A model generated the notes under the pieces. The model made no database searches. It worked only from the letters and a program-made list of their open reading frames with translations, and was not told the DNA's origin. The translations under genes were made by a program, and so were the position numbers. DNA of 64,000 nt from Brevibacillus_C sp046036945 (lineage in GTDB: Bacteria; Bacillota; Bacilli; Brevibacillales; Brevibacillaceae), in NCBI RefSeq assembly GCF_046036945.1, contig NZ_JBJQOQ010000022.1, positions 26,164 through 90,163 on the forward strand, in the 5' to 3' direction. The stretch's first letter is position 1. The number at the start of each line of letters is the position of its first letter. This document shows, one piece after another, positions 1-8,117 of the stretch.

Positions 1-113
1 GTTAAAAACATCAGGCTGCATCCCCAGGTTGCAAGCGAACAGAGAATGCTCGCCAACAGGACACAGGCAAAGGCGATGCTAAACAGCGTTCGCAATGATT
101 GCTTGCTGCCCAT
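1..113 (-). CDS. Sensor histidine kinase, N-terminal fragment (runs off window)
   Basis: The ATG lies at 113-111 on the minus strand, one base after the stop of the response regulator gene, so the two are translationally close. The 37 visible codons encode a short basic start (MGSKQSLRT) followed by a hydrophobic stretch, as expected for the first membrane segment of a sensor kinase. No kinase domain is visible because the gene leaves the window. Assignment as the partner kinase rests on its position after an OmpR-type regulator and on the membrane-like start. It could be another membrane protein. Confidence 0.55.
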   Translation of the reverse strand, partial: MGSKQSLRTLFSIAFACVLLASILCSLATWGCSLMFL

Positions 114-114
114 C

Positions 115-801
115 TTACTTGGCTCCCATTTTGTAACCGAAGCCCCAGACCGTACTGATGTATTCCGTCATAGGATCAAATTCGGCCAACTTGGCGCGTA
201 TTTTTTTAATGTGTTCGGTTACAGTGGCGGAGTTCCCGTCCGCTTCGAAGCCCCATACTTTTTCGTAAATTTGTTCCCGGGAAAAAACCTGATCCGCGTT
301 CATCATCAAAAACTGGACGATCTCCAATTCCCGCACGGTCAAGGAAACCTGGCGCCCCTGATGGTAGAGCTGGTACTGATTCAGATCGAGTAGCAAATCC
401 TTGCAATGAAGCACCACTTTCGGTCTGCGATGATCCACTCTGCGCTCCCGCCGCAGGTGGGCGTTGATCCGTGCCTTAAATTCCTTTACACTGAATGGCT
501 TGACCAGATAGTCGTCACCGCCCACCATCAACCCTTTGATGCGGTCTGTCTCATGGCCGCGGGCGCTCAAAAAAAGGATCGGACAAGCGACCAGCGGGCG
601 AATGCTCTGGCAAACCTCCCAGCCGTCCAATCCGGGCATCATGACATCCAGGATGATCAGATCCGGCTTTTCCTTCAGACGGGAAAAGACCTCCTCGCCG
701 CTTAAGGCGGTGATGACGACGTACCCTTCGCTTACCAAAGCGTCCTCTAAAAAGCTGATCATGTCTGGTTCGTCATCTGCCAACAATATTTTCTCTTTCA
801 T
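115..801 (-). CDS. OmpR/PhoB-family DNA-binding response regulator
   Basis: This 228-residue protein has a receiver domain (about residues 1-120) and a C-terminal winged-helix DNA-binding domain (about 130-226). The acidic pocket is D9/D10, the phosphoacceptor is D52 in LIILDVMMP, and the switch residues are S79 and K101 in YLVKP. The output domain carries the usual LTVRELEIVQFL and TVTEHIKKIRAKL segments and ends in a WGFGYKM motif. A TAGGAG-type ribosome binding site precedes the ATG. It is transcribed toward the kinase start at 113 and probably forms an operon with it. The signal sensed cannot be read from this fragment. Confidence 0.93.
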   Translation of the reverse strand: MKEKILLADDEPDMISFLEDALVSEGYVVITALSGEEVFSRLKEKPDLIILDVMMPGLDGWEVCQSIRPLVACPILFLSARGHETDRIKGLMVGGDDYLVKPFSVKEFKARINAHLRRERRVDHRRPKVVLHCKDLLLDLNQYQLYHQGRQVSLTVRELEIVQFLMMNADQVFSREQIYEKVWGFEADGNSATVTEHIKKIRAKLAEFDPMTEYISTVWGFGYKMGAK

Positions 802-912
802 AAAGTGTTCGCTCCTACAAGAAAAAATGAAAGGTTGCCATTATCATATCATACAAAATTGTTACGTTTACCCGGAAAGGCCGGTTTTCTGCCTGGTGAA
901 CCGTCGTCATTT

Positions 913-921
913 TGCTATAAT
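913..921 (+). promoter_or_regulatory. Extended -10 promoter for the small membrane protein gene
   Basis: TGC followed by TATAAT (916-921) is a perfect extended -10 element about 53 bases before the ATG at 974. No good -35 is visible, which fits extended -10 promoters. Confidence 0.5.
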
Positions 922-973
922 CTGTTACAATGAGGACAGGAGATTCTTACGAGGTGGAAAGGCAGGACGGGTT

Positions 974-1129
974 ATGGATAAGGAACAAATCAATCAAACC
1001 GGCAGAAAAGATGATCAGCGCGGTCGGGATCAGCGGCAGGCGAAGTTTATCATGGGCATTTTTCTCTTGCTTGTCATCGTCTGTGCGCTGTCTATCGGCA
1101 TATTTATGTATCAAACCATCAACAGATAA
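974..1129 (+). CDS. Small single-pass membrane protein, unknown function
   Basis: This 51-residue protein has a highly charged N-terminal half (Lys, Arg, Asp and Gln rich, residues 1-24) and one hydrophobic segment at about 26-46, FIMGIFLLLVIVCALSIGIF. It therefore looks like a bitopic protein with its charged end in the cytoplasm. The ATG at 974 is chosen because the open frame upstream overlaps the response regulator and its promoter. The ribosome binding site is weak (AGGACGGG). It lies 21 bases before kapB and may be co-transcribed with it. I do not recognise the family. Confidence 0.6.
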   Translation: MDKEQINQTGRKDDQRGRDQRQAKFIMGIFLLLVIVCALSIGIFMYQTINR

Positions 1130-1150
1130 AAAATAGATGAGGTGATCTAC

Positions 1151-1543
1151 ATGCAGGAGCAAGCGATTCAGGTGCATCAAATCGTACGCGTACCGTACAA
1201 ATCCGGCCAGTATCTGGCGGAGGTATTGGAAATCATGCCGCCAAAAGCGACAGTCAAAATCCTGGCGGTGCAAAAACATCCGGACCAGGGCGATCTGCAT
1301 CATCCCATGCAGGGGGATGTCTTGATGTTCCACCAGCGCAGAGCGCTTTCCTTCCAAGAGAAGATCATGGTTCCGCTTGGCACGATTCAGCCTTACCAGG
1401 GAGAGGTGCCGGAATATCGCGGGTCGCTGCTTTTGGCTGTGGAGCAGGAGCTTGCCCGGCTTCGCGAGATGGGCGGCAGTTGGGCGGAGCGCTCGGTGAA
1501 AGAGTTGGAGATCCTGCAGCAGGAGTACGCCGCACAGCGGTGA
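1151..1543 (+). CDS. kapB: KapB-family kinase-associated protein
   Basis: This 130-residue protein matches KapB of Bacillus over its length, including GQYLAEVLEI, the hallmark KHPDQGDLHHP, MFHQRRALSF and PYQGEVPEY. In B. subtilis KapB is named as a lipoprotein linked to sporulation kinase KinB. This copy contains no cysteine and no signal peptide, so it cannot be lipid-modified as read. The ATG at 1151 is preferred over an in-frame GTG at 1142 because GAGGTG sits six bases before it. No kinB lies next to it here, so a role in the phosphorelay is an inference from the family name. Confidence 0.8.
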   Translation: MQEQAIQVHQIVRVPYKSGQYLAEVLEIMPPKATVKILAVQKHPDQGDLHHPMQGDVLMFHQRRALSFQEKIMVPLGTIQPYQGEVPEYRGSLLLAVEQELARLREMGGSWAERSVKELEILQQEYAAQR

Positions 1544-1675
1544 TGCTCGTTCCTTAATTGGCGGAAATTTCGATCAGCAAAGAGGAAATGGTTTCAGCAA
1601 GCGCGAATAAGTGCATGGATCCATCTTTGTAAACACGGCATAGGATGAGCGATTTGACAGAGAGGAGAATGTGCT

Positions 1676-2635
1676 ATGGCTATGGCCGAGACGGCAAAAG
1701 GCCCCTCGCCAAAACAGGAAATCACGTCGGGTTACTGTTTTTTTAAGGGTGAAATCATGCCGTTGGCGGACGCAAATGTGAACATTGCCACACATGCATT
1801 GAATTACGGAACGGGCTGCTTCGAGGGAATACGCGCTTACTGGAACGCCGAGCAGGGACAGCTCTACCTGTTAAAAGCGCTGGAACACTATCAGCGGCTG
1901 CTGCTTTCCTGCCGGATCTTAAAAATCCAGCTCCCGTACACGGCGGAGGAACTGGTGGACTGGACAGCGAAGGTATTGGCAAAAAACGAGTATCGCGAAG
2001 ACGTCTACATACGCCCGCTCGCCTTTAAAGGATCACAGGTGATCAAAGTGACCCTTGCGGGGCTGCGGGACGAATTGGCCATCTTTACCGTCCCGATGGG
2101 CGATTACGTCAGCACGTCCGGCTTGTCCGCGGTCGTCTCCAACTGGCAGCGCATCTCCGACAACATGATTCCTTCGCGGGCGAAAGTAAGCGGAGCGTAC
2201 ATCAACCCCGCTTTGGCTACGGACGCTGCTGTCGCCGACGGATATGACGAGGCGATCATGCTCTCCCATGACGGCCAAGTCTCCGAGGCCAGCGCGGCCA
2301 ATCTTTTCATCGTCCGCAACGGCGTATTGGTCACGACACCGATTACCTCCGACATTTTGGAAGGGATCACCCGCAGGGAGATTGTCCAATTGGCGGAGCA
2401 CTTGCAGATCCCTGTAGAGATTCGCCCGATTGACCGGACGGAGCTGTACATCGCCGATGAGGTGTTTCTGGCGGGAACGGGAGCGCAGATTGCCTCCATT
2501 ACTTCGATCGACCGCCGCCCCGTGGGAGATGGCACGCTGGGGCCGGTTACCGGGAAATTACAGGAGGTATACTACCGGGCTGTCCGCGGAATGGATGACC
2601 GGTATCTCGACTGGGTGACACCGGTATACAAGTAA
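1676..2635 (+). CDS. ilvE: Branched-chain amino acid aminotransferase (class IV)
   Basis: This enzyme reversibly moves the amino group between glutamate and leucine, isoleucine or valine using PLP. The 319-residue length is typical of fold-type IV transaminases. Visible motifs are HALNYGTGCFEGIRAY near residues 40-55, the PLP lysine K170 in SRAKVSGAYIN, EASAANLFIV near 213 and AGTGAQIASI near 267. AGAGAGGAG lies just upstream; the start is ATG 1676 or the in-frame ATG at 1682. It is followed 24 bases later by an SDR gene with its own GAGGAGG site, so the two may be co-transcribed. D-amino acid transaminases share the fold, but these motifs fit IlvE better. Confidence 0.88.
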   Translation: MAMAETAKGPSPKQEITSGYCFFKGEIMPLADANVNIATHALNYGTGCFEGIRAYWNAEQGQLYLLKALEHYQRLLLSCRILKIQLPYTAEELVDWTAKVLAKNEYREDVYIRPLAFKGSQVIKVTLAGLRDELAIFTVPMGDYVSTSGLSAVVSNWQRISDNMIPSRAKVSGAYINPALATDAAVADGYDEAIMLSHDGQVSEASAANLFIVRNGVLVTTPITSDILEGITRREIVQLAEHLQIPVEIRPIDRTELYIADEVFLAGTGAQIASITSIDRRPVGDGTLGPVTGKLQEVYYRAVRGMDDRYLDWVTPVYK

Positions 2636-2659
2636 AAACCACTTGAGGAGGAAGTTCAC

Positions 2660-3457
2660 ATGGATTTAGGACTGACGGGAAAACGTGCATTGGTTACGGC
2701 CGCATCCCAAGGATTGGGACGGGCGATCGCAACGGAGCTGGCCCGCGAAGGCTGCAAGGTGGTCATCTCCAGCCGCCGCGAGGATACATTGCAGGAAGTG
2801 GCGGAAGAGATTTGCCAGATCACAGGGGCTGCTCCCGGTTCGGTCACCGGGATCGCTGCTGATGTGACGAAGGCGGAAGACATCCGGCAGCTTGTGCAGC
2901 GAGCAAACGATATTCTCGGCGGCATTGATATATTGGTTACAAACGCCGGCGGACCGCCTGCCGGAACCTTTGACAAGCTGACGGATGAGATGTGGCAGGA
3001 TGCGTTCCAACTCAACATGATGAGCGTGGTCCGGCTGATCCGCGAAACGCTGCCGATCATGCGCAGCCAGGGCGGAGGAAGAATCCTTAACGTTTCCTCG
3101 TCGTCCGTCAAGCAGCCGATCGCCAACCTGATGCTGTCCAATGCGATCCGAACCGGCACGATGGCGATGCTGAAGACACTCGCTGCCGAGGTAGCGCCGG
3201 AAAACATTCAGGTGCACAATCTGGCACCCGGCCGGATCTTCACGGAACGGGTCAAAACGCTTGATCAAATCTCGGCGGAGCGGCAAGGGATCGACGTGGA
3301 AAGCGTCAAGACCCAGGAACAGGCGCGGATTCCGATGGGGCGTTACGGCCAGCCCGAGGAATTCGGCAGAGTCGCCGCGTTCTTGCTCTCTTCGGCCAAC
3401 TCGTACATGACTGGCCAGACGGTATTTGTTGACGGAGGATCAGTCCGTTCTCTGTAA
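2660..3457 (+). CDS. Atypical SDR-family oxidoreductase without the YxxxK pair
   Basis: This 265-residue Rossmann protein has the nucleotide-binding start VTAASQGLGRAIA and the NAGGPPAG segment of short-chain dehydrogenases. The region that should carry Tyr-x-x-x-Lys reads SVKQPIANLMLSNAIR, so the catalytic Tyr and Lys are replaced (Leu/Ser and Arg). A known subgroup of beta-ketoacyl-ACP-reductase-like SDRs shows this pattern, and its reaction is not settled. The C-terminus (YMTGQTVFVDGGS) is standard. It follows ilvE by 24 bases and is followed by a hairpin terminator. NAD(P)-dependent reduction is inferred from the fold only. Confidence 0.8.
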   Translation: MDLGLTGKRALVTAASQGLGRAIATELAREGCKVVISSRREDTLQEVAEEICQITGAAPGSVTGIAADVTKAEDIRQLVQRANDILGGIDILVTNAGGPPAGTFDKLTDEMWQDAFQLNMMSVVRLIRETLPIMRSQGGGRILNVSSSSVKQPIANLMLSNAIRTGTMAMLKTLAAEVAPENIQVHNLAPGRIFTERVKTLDQISAERQGIDVESVKTQEQARIPMGRYGQPEEFGRVAAFLLSSANSYMTGQTVFVDGGSVRSL

Positions 3458-3477
3458 AAATACAGGAAATAGTCTAA

Positions 3478-3516
3478 CGAAGCCTGAGATTCTCTCAGGC
3501 TTCGTTGGCGTTTTCT
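3478..3516 (+). terminator. Rho-independent terminator after the SDR gene
   Basis: CGAAGCCTGAGA and its complement TCTCAGGCTTCG form a perfect 12-bp stem (3478-3504) with a 3-base loop, followed by a T-rich stretch ending at 3516. Confidence 0.75.
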
Positions 3517-3554
3517 AAAGAGGGTGTAGCGAATGGAAAGACGGGAGGTGCAAA

Positions 3555-3596
3555 ATGATGTACCAAACGGGTTACGTGATAGGAGAAGGCCTATAA
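3555..3596 (+). CDS. Possible 13-residue micro-ORF
   Basis: ATGATG at 3555 follows a strong GGGAGGTG site by a few bases and opens a 13-codon frame (MMYQTGYVIGEGL) ending in TAA just before the ptsI terminator hairpin. It lies after a terminator and no promoter is obvious. It may be a chance frame or a remnant. Confidence 0.15.
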   Translation: MMYQTGYVIGEGL

Positions 3597-3597
3597 A

Positions 3598-3624
3598 TAA
3601 AAGGAGGGGAATCCCCCTCCTTTA
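3598..3624 (-). terminator. Terminator of ptsI
   Basis: AAGGAGGGG pairs with CCCCTCCTT around a short loop. On the minus strand the stem is followed by TTTTATTTAT, and it overlaps the ptsI stop codon. Confidence 0.75.
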
Positions 3625-5289
3625 TCTTTTCAGCTTTGCAGCCGCTTCCTTGGACAGCTCCTCGTAGGAGAGCTGGGCAATCTCGTATTTCATTTGCGGA
3701 ATCAAGGTAGCGGTCATGCTCAATTCGTCGACGCCGACTCCGATCAGCTCCTTCGCAAAGACGGGGTCGCCGGCCATTTCGCCGCAGACGCCGACCCATT
3801 TGCCTTCCCTGTGAGCATTTTCCACGACCAGTTGAATCAGGCGCAGGATGGCCGTGTGACCCGGATCGTAGAGATAGCCAACCTTTTCATTCATCCGGTC
3901 AGCGGCAAACGTGTACTGGATCAGATCGTTGGATCCGATGCTGAAAAAGTCGACATGCTTCGCCAATATATCTGAGATGAGGGCCGCGGACGGAATTTCA
4001 ATCATAATCCCGACCTCAATGGCCTCGTCAAACGGGATGTTCTGGCCGCGCAGCTCGGCTTTTGCCTCATCCAGGACAGCCATTGCTTCCAGCAGTTCGG
4101 CTTCTGTTGCGATCATGGGGAACATAATCCGCAATTTTCCGTAGCTGCTCGCCCGCAGGATCGCCCGAAGCTGGATCTTAAACAAGTCCTTTTCCGCAAG
4201 GCAGAGGCGGATCGCCCGGAAGCCTAAAAACGGATTCAACTCATGTCCGATCGGCAGGTAATCAACCTGCTTGTCCCCGCCGATGTCCAGCGTGCGGATG
4301 ATCACCGGACGGCCGTCCATCTCCTTGGCTACTTGCGCATAGGCGGTGTACTGCTCTTCTTCAGAAGGCATCGTGCTGCGTTCCAGGAACAAAAATTCGG
4401 AGCGGAACAGACCAATTCCTTCGCCGCCGTTATCCAGAACCGCTTTGACGTTTTCCGGCTTGCCGATATTGGCCGCGACCTCAATCCGCTTTCCGTCCTT
4501 TGTTTCAGCTAGTCGGGAAGCCGATTCACGCAAAAATTCCATTCGTTCCAGGTAGGCCTTCTGCTTGTTTTGGTACTCCTCAGCCAAATCTGACGAGGGA
4601 TTCAGGGTGACTTCGCCAGTGAAGCCGTCCAAGGCGATCGTGGAATCCTGGTCAAGCTGCTGCATCAAATTGGCGCAGCCGACCACAGCCGGGATTTGCA
4701 GGTTGCGGGCCAGGATCGCGGAGTGGCTGGTCGGACCGCCAATCTCTGTGATGATCCCTTTGATGAGCTGCTTGTCCAGGCGAGCCGTCTGTGACGGGGT
4801 CAGGTCGTTTGCCACCAAAATGACCGGCTTGGTCACATCATCCAATCCGGAAGAGTGGATTCCCAGCAGGTGTTTCAACACGCGGTTGCCGATGTCTTTC
4901 AAATCCGCTGCCCGTTCCCGCATGTAATCGTCGTCCAAAGCGGCAAAGATCGCCGCATGCCCCATGAAGACGTGATTCGTCGCCCAAACGGCGTTTTTGT
5001 TGTCTGTCTTGATCTCGTTTTCGATCTCATCGCTCAGCGTCGGATCTTCCAAAATCATGATATGAGAGGCAAAGATTGCGCTTTCATGTTCGCCAACGCG
5101 TTCGGCCACATCTTCTTTCGTTTTTTCCAGATCAGATTTCGTATGTGCAAAAGCTTGCTTTACTTTTTCCCATTCTGCATCAGCCAACTCCGGCTTGATT
5201 TTATCCTCTTGAATAACCATTTCGGCTTCCTCTAACAAAAACACGTCACCGACCGCATATCCTGGTGAAGCTGCGATTCCTTTTACCAT
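3622..5289 (-). CDS. ptsI: PTS enzyme I (phosphoenolpyruvate-protein phosphotransferase)
   Basis: Enzyme I takes phosphate from PEP and passes it to HPr to power PTS sugar uptake. The 555-residue protein has the N-terminal HPr-binding/phosphohistidine domain with H189 in GGPTSHSAI, the PEP-binding barrel with GIGLFRSEFLF, RTLDIGGDKQ, EIPSAA and GSNDLIQYTFA, and the active-site Cys in VGVCGEMAGDP. It is slightly shorter than the usual 570-575 residues. GAGGTG lies eight bases before the ATG. Unusually, no ptsH (HPr) gene sits upstream; the gene stands alone with its own promoter region and terminator. Confidence 0.95.
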   Translation of the reverse strand: MVKGIAASPGYAVGDVFLLEEAEMVIQEDKIKPELADAEWEKVKQAFAHTKSDLEKTKEDVAERVGEHESAIFASHIMILEDPTLSDEIENEIKTDNKNAVWATNHVFMGHAAIFAALDDDYMRERAADLKDIGNRVLKHLLGIHSSGLDDVTKPVILVANDLTPSQTARLDKQLIKGIITEIGGPTSHSAILARNLQIPAVVGCANLMQQLDQDSTIALDGFTGEVTLNPSSDLAEEYQNKQKAYLERMEFLRESASRLAETKDGKRIEVAANIGKPENVKAVLDNGGEGIGLFRSEFLFLERSTMPSEEEQYTAYAQVAKEMDGRPVIIRTLDIGGDKQVDYLPIGHELNPFLGFRAIRLCLAEKDLFKIQLRAILRASSYGKLRIMFPMIATEAELLEAMAVLDEAKAELRGQNIPFDEAIEVGIMIEIPSAALISDILAKHVDFFSIGSNDLIQYTFAADRMNEKVGYLYDPGHTAILRLIQLVVENAHREGKWVGVCGEMAGDPVFAKELIGVGVDELSMTATLIPQMKYEIAQLSYEELSKEAAAKLKR

Positions 5290-5370
5290 CTGTCGATCAC
5301 CTCGTCATAGTAGGATGCATACCCAAAAGAAAAAGCCAGGGATGTCCCCGACCAACATCTGTCCTTCTCT

Positions 5371-5400
5371 ATGATAGTATAGGGGTGAATTTTTCGTCAA
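5371..5400 (-). promoter_or_regulatory. Candidate ptsI promoter
   Basis: Read on the minus strand, TTGACG (5400-5395) and TATCAT (5376-5371) are 18 bases apart and lie about 80 bases before the ptsI start. An alternative -10, TATACT, overlaps it at 5381-5376. Confidence 0.4.
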
Positions 5401-5406
5401 TGGAAA

Positions 5407-5469
5407 TGTATTTTTTGTGTAAAGTTCTACACAAAAAAATCCGATTTGGCACACGTGTATTTTTTGTGG
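5407..5469. repeat. Two direct repeats and a hairpin upstream of ptsI
   Basis: The 13-mer TGTATTTTTTGTG occurs at 5407-5419 and again at 5456-5468, 49 bases apart. The first copy is also part of a hairpin: TTTTTTGTGTA (5411-5421) pairs with TACACAAAAAA (5428-5438). The block sits just upstream of the likely ptsI promoter and could be a regulator site or a bidirectional terminator. Confidence 0.4.
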
Positions 5470-5535
5470 AAGTAGAACAAGTGAGAAAATAGGTATTCAG
5501 GTTCCCTCCAAATCTGTTCTTGCCCGAGGATGTTC

Positions 5536-5544
5536 TGGTATAAT
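5536..5544 (+). promoter_or_regulatory. Extended -10 promoter for the 113-residue protein gene
   Basis: TGG followed by a consensus TATAAT (5539-5544) lies 80 bases before the ATG at 5624. No consensus -35 is present. Confidence 0.5.
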
Positions 5545-5623
5545 ATAGAAAATAGATGTAGTGACGCAAGAGCATATGCCTTGGTGAACTGTAACGCGAT
5601 CAAATTCAGGGGAGGAGAGCGGA

Positions 5624-5965
5624 ATGAATGAATCCAGGTTTGATACAGAACTGTACTGTATAGACTGTTTAGGCCAGTCGCAGCATACGGTTATTTACGT
5701 CAATAACGTCCTCTATAAAGTGACTTGCAACGGCTGCGGCAAGGAAAACATCATCAATCCCGATCTTCCTGCGGAAATATACAGCCGCTACTTTGACCGG
5801 ATCCTGTCAAAGCCGCAGCGCATTACGAAGGAATTCAGGGAAGATCTAAGCCATTTCTTGTCCTCTCTGCCGTTTCGCATCCTGAGCAAGCCGTACCGGA
5901 CGTACAACGAATTTAAGGGAATTTTTCGCTACGTCAACCAGCATTCGCGAAACAAGGGGAAATAG
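5624..5965 (+). CDS. Small zinc-ribbon-like protein, unknown function
   Basis: This 113-residue protein has an N-terminal CIDC pair (about residue 12) and a CNGC pair (about residue 35), which suits one bound zinc ion. The rest is basic and polar with two similar LSKPQR/LSKPYR segments. It resembles small proteins annotated only as 'bh protein' in Bacillus relatives. A strong GGGGAGGAG site and an extended -10 promoter precede it, and a hairpin terminator follows, so it is a single-gene unit. Function is unknown. Confidence 0.75.
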   Translation: MNESRFDTELYCIDCLGQSQHTVIYVNNVLYKVTCNGCGKENIINPDLPAEIYSRYFDRILSKPQRITKEFREDLSHFLSSLPFRILSKPYRTYNEFKGIFRYVNQHSRNKGK

Positions 5966-6023
5966 TTTGTTGCATGGCGATCGGGCGAGGCATTAACAGT
6001 CCAGCGCCCTGTTTTGCACATCT

Positions 6024-6057
6024 GCCATGAGTGCGTTCTGCATGCATGGCTTTTTTT
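6024..6057 (+). terminator. Terminator after the zinc-ribbon-like gene
   Basis: GCCATG (6024) pairs with CATGGC (6045-6050), with a further inner pairing, followed by seven Ts. Confidence 0.7.
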
Positions 6058-6080
6058 GTTGGGGGGTGTCAACCGTCGAG

Positions 6081-6608
6081 ATGAACTATAGACATTTTAT
6101 CGCTTTGTTTCTCATCGTATTGATGGTTCCAGGTTGTATAGCAGATACCTTGGAAATAGGAGAAGCTGAAAAGTTTATCCAGGAAATTAACAAACTACAG
6201 GAACAAAATGAGGAGCTAATAAGCCGGTTGGAGAAATACGAAGAAGAAGTGGAGAAAAACCGTAAAACGTACGAGCTGCGAAATTTGATCGATATGCAAG
6301 CAAGAGAGATTTTTCAAGCCATGATCAAAGGAGATACGGAACAAATCATGCAGCATATTTCCCGCGATGCAGCTATAGAAGACAATCAATTTGTGTATAA
6401 AGTGGGTTCTGAGATGATTACAATTCCGTTTATGAAGGAAGGAAGAACCTTTCGCCAGAGATCTTACCAGCTAGATGATGAAGGCCAATTCATCACGGAG
6501 TACGAGGTCTGGAGAGACGATCAAGAGGGCTATGGCGGGATCTTGCAGCTCACTTTTACGTTGGAAAATAACGACTGGAAATTAAAAAGTATTCAAACAG
6601 ATATGTAA
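6081..6608 (+). CDS. Lipoprotein with coiled coil, unknown function
   Basis: ATG 6081 gives a 175-residue protein that starts MNYRHFIALFLIVLMVPGCIA, a signal peptide whose lipobox places the lipid-modified Cys at residue 19. Residues about 28-65 form a Glu/Lys/Leu heptad coiled coil. The remaining 110 residues look like an NTF2-type fold (IFQAMIKGDTEQIMQHI, ending NNDWKLKSIQ). A longer frame begins at 6027 but overlaps the upstream terminator, so the start after GGGGGGTG is preferred. It probably sits on the outer face of the membrane. Base composition is more AT-rich than in most of the window. Confidence 0.7.
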   Translation: MNYRHFIALFLIVLMVPGCIADTLEIGEAEKFIQEINKLQEQNEELISRLEKYEEEVEKNRKTYELRNLIDMQAREIFQAMIKGDTEQIMQHISRDAAIEDNQFVYKVGSEMITIPFMKEGRTFRQRSYQLDDEGQFITEYEVWRDDQEGYGGILQLTFTLENNDWKLKSIQTDM

Positions 6609-6655
6609 ACACGAAGGGAAAACGAGCTGCAATAAACGATGCAGGAGTTCATTTT

Positions 6656-7219
6656 ATGAAAAAAATAACGTTAAGAATAGCGTGTCTTATGCTGATTTGG
6701 TTTGTGGTGCATGTGATTGCCATATCGATTGATGGCTTAACTGATGAAAAGCAACAGGTTGATGCAGGTGTTGTTTTGGGCAATAAGGTTGAAACAGATG
6801 GAAGACCGTCGGAACGGTTACGATATCGCTTAGAGAAAGCCGTTGAGCTTTATCAGGACGGCTATTTCCCTTACATTATCGTAAGCGGCGGGGTGGGGGC
6901 GGAAGGTTTTGATGAAGCCAAAGTCATGAAGCAGTATTTGGTCCAAAAAGGAATACCCAGTGACAAGATCCTGACCGACAGCATGGGAGTAAATTCAATG
7001 ATGACGGCACAGAACACCAGAAAGATTGCAGATGATATGGGGTTGGAATCTGTTATGGTGATCACACAGTTTTATCATATCAGCAGGACAAAATTAGCCT
7101 TTTCCAAGTTGGGATTCGCAGAGGTTTACTCGGCTCATGCCAATTACTTTGAGGTGCGAGATGTCTATTCGCTGTTCAGGGAGTTTTTTGCTTATTACAA
7201 GTATCTGATTTTTGAATGA
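6656..7219 (+). CDS. YdcF/SanA/ElyC-family (DUF218) membrane-anchored protein
   Basis: This 187-residue protein has one N-terminal membrane segment (about 5-25) and then a DUF218 domain: DAGVVLGNKVETDGRPSERL, YIIVSGGVGAEGFDEAKVM, TDSMGVNSMMTAQNT and VITQFYHISRTKLA. These are the conserved polar motifs of a family linked to envelope and peptidoglycan precursor metabolism; the exact reaction is not established. It follows the lipoprotein gene by 47 bases in the same AT-rich patch, possibly co-transcribed. Confidence 0.8.
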   Translation: MKKITLRIACLMLIWFVVHVIAISIDGLTDEKQQVDAGVVLGNKVETDGRPSERLRYRLEKAVELYQDGYFPYIIVSGGVGAEGFDEAKVMKQYLVQKGIPSDKILTDSMGVNSMMTAQNTRKIADDMGLESVMVITQFYHISRTKLAFSKLGFAEVYSAHANYFEVRDVYSLFREFFAYYKYLIFE

Positions 7220-7457
7220 TTCACAATTGGATAACGGGTTTCATCCACCCATTTTCTTCCAACAAGCCCGGGTAATCCCGGATGCATAAATCAAATTATT
7301 GAGAAAATGCGATTCGGCTTCGACAAAGCTCCACTTCATGGATGGGTACGTAATTTTATAGAACGTAATACATATTATTTCAAAAGCGAAACAAATACGA
7401 TTTTCATTACGTCTCCTTATAAGGATCTACTAAAAAATGAAAATAAAGGTGGTTTTT

Positions 7458-8072
7458 ATGAAAAGGATAATAAGGGGACTTTTTTTGTTTTTGGCTATCT
7501 CAGTTTTACTTGTTGGTTGTGAGAGTGCCAAGGATAGTCAAACCGAAGTAACAAACACGAATACCACAGAAAGCTCTTCGGTCAATCTTACTGATAAAGA
7601 AGGTAAAGATATTCTCAACGAGCTTATTCCGAAGGCAGTAGATGTGTATGGAATGTTTAACCCGCCTGGATACTTCAAAATCGATGCGACGAAAACGATT
7701 CCGGGTGAAGCTGGGTACGCCCTTGTCACTGAGGAAAATTTCAAATCAGTAGCGGATTTGAAGAAAGCGGTGGAGGAAGTATTTACTGAAGATTTTGCGC
7801 AAAACAGATTTTATTCTCATTACCTGGTGCTGGATGAAGGAACCCCCCCTCTTTATAAGGATTATGAAGGGAAGCTTTATGTAGACACGGATCGTGGCGG
7901 ACACGGTTGGGCAACAAAATTCCTAATTGATACCGCCAAGCTAAAAGGTCAAAAAGAGAATGTGGCAGAAATTGAGTTAGATATAACAGTACTTGATGAA
8001 CCATCTGATCCATTGACCATCAAAATTGAAAATGTAAATGGTAAGTGGCTGCTGGCATCAGGACTTGATTAA
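7458..8072 (+). CDS. Secreted lipoprotein, possibly IseA-like
   Basis: ATG 7458, preceded by AAAGGTGG, encodes 204 residues beginning with a signal peptide and lipobox (LLVGC), so the mature protein is a membrane-anchored extracellular lipoprotein. A Ser/Thr-rich spacer follows. The body (ILNELIPKAVDVYGMF, DLKKAVEEVFTEDFAQNRF, YEGKLYVDTDRGGHGW) resembles the IseA/YoeB family of inhibitors of cell-wall DL-endopeptidases, but this match is from memory of the pattern and is tentative. A start at 7437 is possible but has a poorer ribosome binding site. The 238 bases before it hold no convincing gene. Confidence 0.5.
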   Translation: MKRIIRGLFLFLAISVLLVGCESAKDSQTEVTNTNTTESSSVNLTDKEGKDILNELIPKAVDVYGMFNPPGYFKIDATKTIPGEAGYALVTEENFKSVADLKKAVEEVFTEDFAQNRFYSHYLVLDEGTPPLYKDYEGKLYVDTDRGGHGWATKFLIDTAKLKGQKENVAEIELDITVLDEPSDPLTIKIENVNGKWLLASGLD

Positions 8073-8082
8073 TGAGCAGAAA

Positions 8083-8117
8083 GCCGAGGACAGAATATCA
8101 ATGTCCTCGGCTCATTT
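8083..8117 (+). terminator. Terminator after the lipoprotein gene
   Basis: GCCGAGGACA pairs perfectly with TGTCCTCGGC around a 9-base loop, followed by TCATTTATT. Confidence 0.75.

Noticed and set aside
536..973. Long plus-strand frame leading into the small membrane protein
   Set aside because: The upstream part is antisense to the response regulator gene; coding is only supported from 974.
1544..1675. Possible T-box leader before ilvE
   Set aside because: Only 132 bases, with no T-box core sequence, specifier stem or terminator.
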